64,000 nucleotides of DNA from an uncultured Bacteroidales bacterium (GTDB lineage Bacteria; Bacteroidota; Bacteroidia; Bacteroidales; Paludibacteraceae), in assembly GCA_902778935.1 (NCBI GenBank), contig CACYZT010000003.1:116880-180879 (forward strand), written 5' to 3'. The notes beneath the pieces are model-generated. The model had not been told where the DNA came from. It searched no databases and saw only the letters and a program-made list of their open reading frames with translations. Both the position numbers and the translations under genes were made by a program. This document shows, in pieces, positions 42,684 to 50,694 of the stretch; within the stretch, counting starts at the first letter, position 1, and each line of letters begins with the position of its first letter.

Positions 42684-43355
42684 ATGAGATACGGATTCAA
42701 GGGATTACTGATTGTAACGATGATGCTGTCCGCTGCCACGCTAATGGCTGCGCGACCTCAGCAACGGGAAGTAGTGATAGACACTGTCTGCCAGGCGCCA
42801 CTCAAAGATATACTCAAGGTAACCGACCGTTTTTGCTATCAGTTTCAAGCTTGTCCGGATTCGCTGTTTGACTGGGCGTATAAAGGACTGCAAGAGATTG
42901 AGACCGACCAACCGAAGACCAAAGAGAGCCGTAGTGCCATCCAATTGCGATACAAAGACCGCGTGTACGATGCTCAACTGAAGACTGGTGATGTATCGGT
43001 GGATATCTATGTGTTAGGCGTGCGCTGGTGGAAAGACCAGCATCTGGGCACCAAGTATGTGCTGACGCGCCCTGCCAACGCCAAGTATCCGCTTACGGCG
43101 CACATGACTGCCACCTATTCGGGTTCTATCCTCCAGAACGGTCATTTCGTCATGCGACTGGAACCCCTTTCCGCCACACAGACAAAGATTCACTATGAGT
43201 TCTCGCTGACGTTCGGCAAAGTGCTCTCTGCTTTCATCTCCGACAAGACATGGCATAACGCCATCGAATGGCGCTTCGAGACGATATTGGAAAATCTGAT
43301 AGAGTGCGCCGAGACAGGTACCGTGAAAGACAAGATACGCGGCGTACAGCCTTAA
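42684..43355 (+). CDS. Secreted protein of unknown function
   Basis: 223 aa. Signal peptide (about 1-23, ending LMAARP). The mature part alternates strands and helices; notable segments are RYKDRVYDAQLKTGDVSVDIYVLGVRWW and a late FGKVLSAFISDKTWHNAIEWRFE. A weak resemblance to small periplasmic lipid- or steroid-binding folds cannot be confirmed. It lies 5 bp after menG, so it is co-transcribed, and overlaps the stop of the converging gene by 4 bp. Confidence 0.7.
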   Translation: MRYGFKGLLIVTMMLSAATLMAARPQQREVVIDTVCQAPLKDILKVTDRFCYQFQACPDSLFDWAYKGLQEIETDQPKTKESRSAIQLRYKDRVYDAQLKTGDVSVDIYVLGVRWWKDQHLGTKYVLTRPANAKYPLTAHMTATYSGSILQNGHFVMRLEPLSATQTKIHYEFSLTFGKVLSAFISDKTWHNAIEWRFETILENLIECAETGTVKDKIRGVQP

Positions 43356-44263
43356 CGCCGTTTCCTCGGACGAATATTGTGATAATTATTGATGATATGG
43401 CAGCTCTCGCAGTTACGCCATTGGTATGTTATGGTTATGCCGGCTTGTATCCAGCCGTCCGTCGCCTTGGTATGTCTTTTGCCATCCAGGCCTTTATACC
43501 ACGTACCTCCGGTACCGTACGCCTGCCCGTCACTGCTTTGCGTGGCTGCCAGAGGGAAGGCGTCAAGATTGAAGTAATACTCATCGCACAGACCTTGCTG
43601 CACCATAACCTCCACGCCAATCGACCATGAGGTCGAAAGCATCCAACTATAGCCCAATCCCAGTTGCGCCATCGGCAAGACACCGAACGTGCTACCTTTC
43701 AGATGCTCATGCGTGTCATAGCGGATAAAATCAAAACCCGTGATAATACTTGCCGCCAATCCCACTCCGCCGTATAGATAAAAACCGACTTGCGAGAAGG
43801 GATAATACTGCACTCCTACAAAAGGCTGAACGACTACCGATTGGAATTTCTTGTAATCATCGCGTTTGGTAGAATCAGGGCGCAAGGCATTGAGAGTGTA
43901 GGTGTTATCGCCACTCAACATGCCACCCAAGAGTCCGACACGCAGGTTACAATGATTGCTCAGCGGATGTTGGTAAGCAAGATATCCACCGCCCTTCAAA
44001 TTGCGCACATTGAACCCTCCGCTGAAAGGACCGCCTACCGCATCCACATCACCGTAGTAATAGTTGGCAAAACCGCTCACAGTCACACCCGGCGCTACGA
44101 AATAATTGCGCGTGGTGTACAGACCTGTACTTCTGTTTGCGTTCTTGGTCCAAATGAGACGGCGAGCCGATTTCTCCTCTTGCGCCGAGACCGGCGAGAC
44201 GAGAGCACTCAAACAGCACACTATCAGCGTAATGGCATATATTCGAACACTACTAACTCTCAT
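43352..44263 (-). CDS. Outer-membrane beta-barrel protein
   Basis: 303 aa from ATG 44263, which starts the signal peptide (YAITLIVCCLSALVSPVSAQ); the longer frame crosses the promoter. The mature part consists of alternating amphipathic strands rich in Gly and Tyr (GGYLAYQHPL, VGVQYYPFSQVGFYLYGGVGLAASI, QLGLGYSWMLSTSWSIGVEV) as in eight-stranded OmpA/OmpW-like barrels. It ends in a His/Arg-rich tail after a CESC pair. Cargo or ligand unknown. Confidence 0.8.
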   Translation of the reverse strand: MRVSSVRIYAITLIVCCLSALVSPVSAQEEKSARRLIWTKNANRSTGLYTTRNYFVAPGVTVSGFANYYYGDVDAVGGPFSGGFNVRNLKGGGYLAYQHPLSNHCNLRVGLLGGMLSGDNTYTLNALRPDSTKRDDYKKFQSVVVQPFVGVQYYPFSQVGFYLYGGVGLAASIITGFDFIRYDTHEHLKGSTFGVLPMAQLGLGYSWMLSTSWSIGVEVMVQQGLCDEYYFNLDAFPLAATQSSDGQAYGTGGTWYKGLDGKRHTKATDGWIQAGITITYQWRNCESCHIINNYHNIRPRKRR

Positions 44264-44271
44264 TTTCGCCG

Positions 44272-44279
44272 CAAAGGTA
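44272..44279 (-). promoter_or_regulatory. Promoter -7 element of the barrel-protein gene
   Basis: TACCTTTG on the minus strand, with CTTGCATATTTGC at the -33 position. It lies only 9 nt before the ATG, so the mRNA leader would be almost absent. Confidence 0.7.
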
Positions 44280-44327
44280 CTACAAAAAAAGCAAATATGC
44301 AAGTTTTTGAGCGTTTTTTTGTCAAAG

Positions 44328-44370
44328 ACTGACAAATTGGCAGACTTTTGCCTTTGGCACGGGAATTGTC
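44328..44370 (+). promoter_or_regulatory. groES upstream control region: palindrome plus sigma-54-like element
   Basis: ACTGACAAATTGGCAGA (44328-44344) differs from the palindrome at 25102 at four positions. It is followed by TGGCACGGGAATTGTC (44355-44370), which has GG-N10-GT, one base from the sigma-54 pattern. No TAnnTTTG element is visible before groES. Confidence 0.5.
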
Positions 44371-44442
44371 ATAGATTATATGTCCGGTTGGCGACACAGA
44401 GACCGACAAAAAATACGATAACTAACAAAACAAACATAGATT

Positions 44443-44718
44443 ATGAGTAAGATTCAACCATTAGCAGACCGCGTGCTTATCAAGCCGGCGGCTGCAGAAG
44501 AAAAGACAGTAGGAGGAATTATTATTCCTGACAGTGCAAAAGAGAAACCGTTACGCGGCGAAGTACTGGCCGTTGGCGGCGGGACGAAAGATGAGGCGAT
44601 GGTTCTCAAAGTAGGTGACCAAGTGCTGTACGGCAAGTATGCAGGTACCGAACTTGAGCTGGACGGCGAGAAATATCTCATTATGCGTCAGAGTGATGTG
44701 TTGGCAGTTGTTTGCTAA
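44443..44718 (+). CDS. groES: Co-chaperonin GroES
   Basis: 91 aa. [33 protein letters not shown] contains the mobile loop that docks to GroEL, and [14 protein letters not shown] is the second conserved segment. Forms the heptameric lid of the chaperonin. groEL follows 48 bp downstream across a stretch of GTTAAA-type repeats, in the usual operon order. Confidence 0.98.
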   Translation: MSKIQPLADRVLIKPAAAEEKTVGGIIIPDSAKEKPLRGEVLAVGGGTKDEAMVLKVGDQVLYGKYAGTELELDGEKYLIMRQSDVLAVVC

Positions 44719-44760
44719 CACGTTAAATTGTTAAACTGTTTAATCTCGTTAAAACGTTAA

Positions 44761-46395
<1,635 letters not shown>

Positions 46396-46400
46396 GAGAA

Positions 46401-46426
46401 AAGAGAGCCGCTTGGCTCTCTTTTTT
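46401..46426 (+). terminator. groEL rho-independent terminator
   Basis: A 9-bp stem, AAGAGAGCC with GGCTCTCTT, loop GCTT, then a T tract. It is followed by GCTGTTG-type simple repeats up to the end of dnaA. Confidence 0.9.
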
Positions 46427-46488
46427 GGGGCTGTTAGCTATTGGCTGTTGGCTGTTAGCTGTTGGATGATAGCTGTTTGTTGATAGCT

Positions 46489-47850
46489 TTAGGCATGCAG
46501 TTTGGCTTCGAGTTGGGCGATACGCTGACGGAGAACTGCATCGAACTCGAGCTGCTCGTTGATGATGGCAATGGAGTGCAGCATCGTGGCGTGCGTGCGG
46601 CGTCCGAGTTTAAAGCCTATCTCGTTGAGCGAACTGTCCGTCAACTCTTTGCAGAGGAAAGCCGCTACATGACGTGCTTGACTGATTTCGCGTGCTCTGT
46701 TCTGCGATATAATGGCTTTCTCCGACAGATTAAAACTATCTGCTACCGCTCCGAGCACATCTCCGATGGTAATCTTATGCGGCTGGATAGCTACAATATG
46801 ACTCACCACTTTTTCCGCCAGCTTGAGGTCAATCTCGCAGTCCGTGAGTGTGGAGTGCGCGAGAAGCGAAGCCAGAATACCCTCGAGGTCACGCACCGAA
46901 TTGCGTACGTTCTGAGCAATATAATCCACTACTTCATCCGAGAGCGAGATTCCATCCCTGTGCATCTTGCTGAGCAAGATATTTTTACGCAAGAGGTAAT
47001 CCGGTTGCTTGATTTCGGCGGACAAGCCCCATTTGAATCGTGTCAGGAGGCGTTCCTCTATATCCTTCAACTCAATCGGCGGTCTATCGCAGGTCAGAAT
47101 AAGTTGCTTGCCGCTCATGTGGAGAAGGTTGAATATCTGGAAGAACGTATCCTGCGTGCCTTTCATACCTGCGAGGTACTGGATATCATCAACAATCAGC
47201 ACATCGACCGACTGGTAGAAATACAGGAAGTCAGGTATTCGATTGTCTCTTACAGCGGACTGGTACTGTAGTTTGAAAGTATTCGCACTCACGTACAGCA
47301 CGCGCGCGGAAGGATTGAGAAGGCTCACTTGGTTTCCTATTGCATGCGCGAGGTGCGTCTTTCCTACTCCGCTACCACCGTAGAGAAAGAGCGGATTGAA
47401 GGCTGTATTGCCGGGTTTCTTGGCGATAGCCAGTCCGGCTGTGCGCGCAAGCTTGTTTGGTTCACCGGCAACGAAAGAGTCAAACGTGTATTGGGTGTTT
47501 AGCTGCGAGTCGAAATAATCATTCGGTCTCTGCGGGCTCGCCACGGGTTTCTGCACAGGTGCTGCATTGGAAGGCAAGCTGGTACCGGCACCGGAAGTGG
47601 AGTCAATGAGCACTCGGTATTCGAGGCGCGTACCCTGTCCGAAAACGCGATAGATAGCGGATGAGAGCAAGGAAATAAAGTTCTCCTCGATATACTCTGC
47701 TACAAATTGCGATTTCACCTGCAGAACGAGCACCCCATCGGCAAACTGCAACGGTACAATGGGCGCGAACCATGTCTGGAAAGCGCTTTTTGTCATGTTA
47801 TCTGCGAGGATGGTCTGACATTGTGTCCATTGTTGTTTTAACGTTTGCAT
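46489..47850 (-). CDS. dnaA: Chromosomal replication initiator DnaA
   Basis: 453 aa. Domain I is at the N-terminus (WTQCQTILADNMTKSAFQTWF). The AAA+ core has Walker A GGSGVGKTHLAHA (about 158-170) and Walker B VLIVDDIQYLAG. The C-terminal DNA-binding domain has the signature LGRRTHATMLHSI. It has a long leader (about 190 nt) with four 21-bp repeats and an upstream reading frame that overlaps the start codon. Confidence 0.97.
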   Translation of the reverse strand: MQTLKQQWTQCQTILADNMTKSAFQTWFAPIVPLQFADGVLVLQVKSQFVAEYIEENFISLLSSAIYRVFGQGTRLEYRVLIDSTSGAGTSLPSNAAPVQKPVASPQRPNDYFDSQLNTQYTFDSFVAGEPNKLARTAGLAIAKKPGNTAFNPLFLYGGSGVGKTHLAHAIGNQVSLLNPSARVLYVSANTFKLQYQSAVRDNRIPDFLYFYQSVDVLIVDDIQYLAGMKGTQDTFFQIFNLLHMSGKQLILTCDRPPIELKDIEERLLTRFKWGLSAEIKQPDYLLRKNILLSKMHRDGISLSDEVVDYIAQNVRNSVRDLEGILASLLAHSTLTDCEIDLKLAEKVVSHIVAIQPHKITIGDVLGAVADSFNLSEKAIISQNRAREISQARHVAAFLCKELTDSSLNEIGFKLGRRTHATMLHSIAIINEQLEFDAVLRQRIAQLEAKLHA

Positions 47851-47986
47851 ATATATTATATAAGGTGCTTCGTTTATTGTAAAGTGTGCTTCGTTTATTG
47901 TAAAGTGTGCTTCGTTTATTGTATAAGGTGCTTCGTTTCGGTGCTAAAAAAACACCCCGTAAGGTCGGTCGGGATGATGCCTTCAT
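47798..47986 (-). CDS. Possible upstream reading frame in the dnaA leader
   Basis: 62 codons from ATG 47986. The frame runs through the 21-bp repeats, giving four copies of the heptapeptide KRSTLYN, and ends 53 nt inside dnaA in another frame. The repeat length (7 codons) keeps the frame open. It could be a regulatory leader peptide or a by-product of repeat length; no homologue is known to me. Confidence 0.3.
   Translation of the reverse strand: MKASSRPTLRGVFLAPKRSTLYNKRSTLYNKRSTLYNKRSTLYNIYANVKTTMDTMSDHPRR
47865..47940. repeat. Tandem 21-bp repeats in the dnaA leader
   Basis: 3.6 copies of GTGCTTCGTTTATTGTAAAGT: two identical, a third ending GTATAAG, and a partial fourth. They lie between the dnaA promoter and ATG. 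Confidence 0.9.
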
Positions 47987-48049
47987 CTCAAAAGCGATTA
48001 AATCGATTTTTTTATCGGCACGAAGGGTGCCATCGATCAAAAGCGAGTG

Positions 48050-48057
48050 CAAAGGTA
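48050..48057 (-). promoter_or_regulatory. dnaA promoter -7 element
   Basis: TACCTTTG on the minus strand within AAAGCAGTACCTTTGCACTC; TTTGCACATG is at the -33 position. This predicts a leader of about 190 nt. Confidence 0.78.
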
Positions 48058-48174
48058 CTGCTTTTTTTTGACATGTGCAAATTTTGCGATTTTTGCCAAA
48101 AGAGAGAAATTTCCTAACTCACGCATTTTCAGGGCATTAAGTGTAAACATTTGAAATTCAATCATTTACAAAAG

Positions 48175-48353
48175 TTATCAACACGTAAGTTACTGATTTA
48201 TAGCACCTTTTGATTTTGCAAGAGATAGTGTTATTTTTTTGTTTAAAAAATGCGTAACGTCCAAAAAATCGGGATGTTACGCATTGTTGAAAAAAGTTGT
48301 TGTTTAGAAAATATCTAAATAAGGAAATGTTCTTTTTCGGACAATTATCAACA
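48175..48353. other. Two DnaA-box-like sites, possible origin region
   Basis: TTATCAACA occurs at 48175-48183 and 48345-48353, one base from the TTATCCACA consensus, in AT-rich DNA upstream of dnaA. Two sites are few for an origin, so this is a weak candidate. Confidence 0.3.
48244..48283 (-). terminator. Terminator of the amidase-mlaD operon
   Basis: On the minus strand a 12-bp stem (TGCGTAACATCC with GGACGTTACGCA, one G-U pair) is followed by TTTTTT. It lies about 72 nt after the mlaD stop. Confidence 0.75.
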
Positions 48354-48355
48354 TT

Positions 48356-49255
48356 CTATTTGTCCTTTTTTCCAAAGAGTGAAAAATGGACATAGCGTTT
48401 GGGGTGAGCTTTCAGGTCAACGATGAGTGAGTCGGCTGAAATGACGGTTGCATCGATGTGCTGCAAAAGCGGTTTGATGGGCTTTCGTACATCTGTGACG
48501 AGCGCGTTGACATTGTCCACGGCGGTATCGACACGTGCGACGGTAGCAGCGAGGTCAGCGCGTTTGATATCCGCTACGACAGTATTGAGGTTTGCGACAG
48601 CGGTATCGGCGTTATTGACGATACGGGGCACTTGGTTATTCATCATGTGCTTGAGATCGGAAGAGACGCTTGTCAAATTACCGGATATGCGGTCCACATT
48701 GGTGAGCGTAGCTTTGAGATGGTCTCCTTCGAGTTGCTGATGCAAAGCGGCTACGAGCGAGTCCACGCCTTGGATAGCTTCGTCAATATGCGCCAGCAAA
48801 TCGCCTTGCACGCTCTCCATCAGTCCGGGTACGTAGGTGGTAGGCAGATAACTGTCGTGAGCAATGATGGACTGCTGCGTTTCGCTTAATGATGCGCCTT
48901 CGGCACCTAAGGAGGGGAATTGGAGTTCGATAGCCATTCCACCGAGCAGACCGTCCGAGACGAGTGCCATCTGTGTTCCTGCGGGAAGCGCGATATCTTT
49001 GGCAATCGAGATGTCGATAGTGAACGCGCTATCACGCGTGAAGTCATAGTGAATCTTATCCACCTGTCCGACTTTATGTCCGCAGATATAGACTGCGGCT
49101 TGTTCCTCCAAGCCGTGGAGATTATAGTACACACCATGATAAGCGTTGGTGGGCGAGAAGATATTCACTCCCTTGAGGAAGTTAAGACCAAAGAAAAGAA
49201 GGAATACACAAACGGCGGCAAGAATTCCAACCTTTATTTCACGTGCATGTTTCAT
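48356..49255 (-). CDS. MCE/MlaD-family lipid-transport protein
   Basis: 299 aa. One N-terminal membrane anchor (ILAAVCVFLLFFGLNFLKG), then a single MCE domain (about 35-115, with GVYYNLHGLEEQAAVYICGHKVGQVDKI and GLLGGMAIEL). A long helical region with repeated Asn/Thr/Val heptads (SVSSDLKHMMN, NADTAVANLNTVVADIKRA) could form a coiled coil. MlaD proteins bind phospholipids between the membranes. Permease and ATPase partners are not in this window. Lies 24 bp downstream of the amidase gene. Confidence 0.88.
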   Translation of the reverse strand: MKHAREIKVGILAAVCVFLLFFGLNFLKGVNIFSPTNAYHGVYYNLHGLEEQAAVYICGHKVGQVDKIHYDFTRDSAFTIDISIAKDIALPAGTQMALVSDGLLGGMAIELQFPSLGAEGASLSETQQSIIAHDSYLPTTYVPGLMESVQGDLLAHIDEAIQGVDSLVAALHQQLEGDHLKATLTNVDRISGNLTSVSSDLKHMMNNQVPRIVNNADTAVANLNTVVADIKRADLAATVARVDTAVDNVNALVTDVRKPIKPLLQHIDATVISADSLIVDLKAHPKRYVHFSLFGKKDK

Positions 49256-49279
49256 AATTGACGATTTGACGATTTACGA

Positions 49280-50356
49280 TTATTTTTTGAATGTTATTAT
49301 CCAGCAATCCGGGAAGAGATTTTTGAGTTCAGGCAGCTGTTCGGCTGTTTTGGTTCTGTCCGTACTGGCTGCGGTATAGTACTTAATCCATTCTCCGGCA
49401 TGAATTGTATCGCATTGCTGCCCTTTGAGGCGTGCATCGTTGAGGTCGAGCGGCGTCTTGGAGGCGCAGATCTGGATGGCGTAGTAGGTCATTGGTTCAA
49501 TTGACGATTGGACGATTGACGATTGGACGATGGTAGTATCCTTCGGGGTACTTTGCGTATTAGGCGTAGCCGGAACGGTATCCACGGAGAGATTTTCTTT
49601 GCGGACGGCTTGCTTGTGGGTATAGGCGCCAAACGCATTCACTATGGCGTTAGCCATCTGCGCGATGGAGGCGTCCCGGTTGAGGAAACGCTCCTCTTCG
49701 GGATTCGAGATAAATCCCATTTCGAAGAGCACCGACGGACAGGCCGTTTTGAGCAGCACCCAGAAAGCCGCTTGTCGTACGCCGCGGTCGTCACGGTTGA
49801 GATGGTTGACAAAACGTTGCTGAACCTGGGAGGCGAATTGCAGCGACTGGTCCATATAACTGTTCTGCATCAGTTCGAACATGATATAGGAGTCAATGGA
49901 GTTGGGATTGAAGCCCTTGTAAGTGGTTTTATAATCCGCCTCAAGCATCATCACGGCGTTCTCTCGCATCGCCACGTCGAGGTTCTTCTCCATCTTGTCC
50001 GTACCGAGAATAAAAGTCTCGACGCCACAGGCTGTTTTGTTCTCAGCGGCGTTGGTATGGATAGAAAGGAAGAGGTCAGCGTTATTCTTGTTCGCTATGT
50101 CTGCGCGCGTTTGGAGCGGAATAAAGACATCCGTGGAGCGGGTATAGACGACGTTCACATCGGGGTATCGTTCGTTAATCTGCTCACCGATTTTGAGGAC
50201 CAGTTTGAGATTGAGGTCCTTCTCCTGCGAGAATCGTCCGACAGCTCCGGCATCCTTTCCTCCATGTCCGGCATCCAGGACGAGCGTATAGGGTTTCTCC
50301 GCCCACATAGGCAGGCATAAAAGCACCGCCAGAAGTATGTATATACGTTTGTACAT
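49280..50356 (-). CDS. N-acetylmuramoyl-L-alanine amidase (Amidase_3)
   Basis: 358 aa from ATG 50356; an upstream TTG frame is less likely. Signal peptide about 1-20. The zinc amidase domain has LVLDAGHGGKDAGAVG (first His), SIHTNAAENKTACGVETFIL (second His) and the catalytic Glu in SVLFEMGFISNPEEERFL. A linker (about 265-285) partly encoded by a GATTGACGATT simple repeat leads to a C-terminal SPOR-like region (YAIQICASKTPLDLNDARLKG) that would bind septal peptidoglycan. It likely splits the wall at division. Confidence 0.92.
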   Translation of the reverse strand: MYKRIYILLAVLLCLPMWAEKPYTLVLDAGHGGKDAGAVGRFSQEKDLNLKLVLKIGEQINERYPDVNVVYTRSTDVFIPLQTRADIANKNNADLFLSIHTNAAENKTACGVETFILGTDKMEKNLDVAMRENAVMMLEADYKTTYKGFNPNSIDSYIMFELMQNSYMDQSLQFASQVQQRFVNHLNRDDRGVRQAAFWVLLKTACPSVLFEMGFISNPEEERFLNRDASIAQMANAIVNAFGAYTHKQAVRKENLSVDTVPATPNTQSTPKDTTIVQSSIVQSSIEPMTYYAIQICASKTPLDLNDARLKGQQCDTIHAGEWIKYYTAASTDRTKTAEQLPELKNLFPDCWIITFKK

Positions 50357-50381
50357 AATAAGCCACAATACAAATCGGGTG

Positions 50382-50389
50382 CAAAGTTA
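50382..50389 (-). promoter_or_regulatory. Amidase-mlaD promoter -7 element
   Basis: TAACTTTG on the minus strand followed by GCACCC; CTTGCATATATGGC lies at the -33 position. Confidence 0.72.
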
Positions 50390-50483
50390 CAAAAAATATG
50401 CCATATATGCAAGTTTTTAGATAAGAAAATTTCAAAATCACGGGATATATACGTAGTATATATAGGGTAAGGTGGGATACGGT

Positions 50484-50538
50484 TTTACCCTTACTTTACC
50501 ATTACTTTACCCTTACTTTACTCTTACTTTACCCTTAC
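50484..50538. repeat. Five tandem 11-bp repeats
   Basis: Units TTTACCCTTAC, TTTACCATTAC, TTTACCCTTAC, TTTACTCTTAC and TTTACCCTTAC. They lie between the divergent amidase and rsh promoters. The rest of this intergenic stretch (50390-50668) shows no gene. Confidence 0.85.
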
Positions 50539-50668
50539 TTGAGTCCTGCGAGCGGGCGCGAGACGGACTAAAATCGTCGGACGGGGAGCAATAAATGTTA
50601 AATGGGCAATAAATATTAAAAAATACCGAAAAAGCGCGCGCACGCTTGCATATATGAAAAAAAAGCAG

Positions 50669-50676
50669 TATCTTTG
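50669..50676 (+). promoter_or_regulatory. rsh promoter -7 element
   Basis: TATCTTTG within AAGCAGTATCTTTGCACCC, with CTTGCATATATG at the -33 position. It excludes the in-frame TTG at 50674 as a start. Confidence 0.75.
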
Positions 50677-50694
50677 CACCCAAATTGGCTTTTT

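Noticed and set aside
47865-47940. 21-bp repeats considered as a CRISPR array or as DnaA-binding iterons
   Set aside because: There are no spacers between units and no DnaA-box core in the unit; they are simple tandem repeats.
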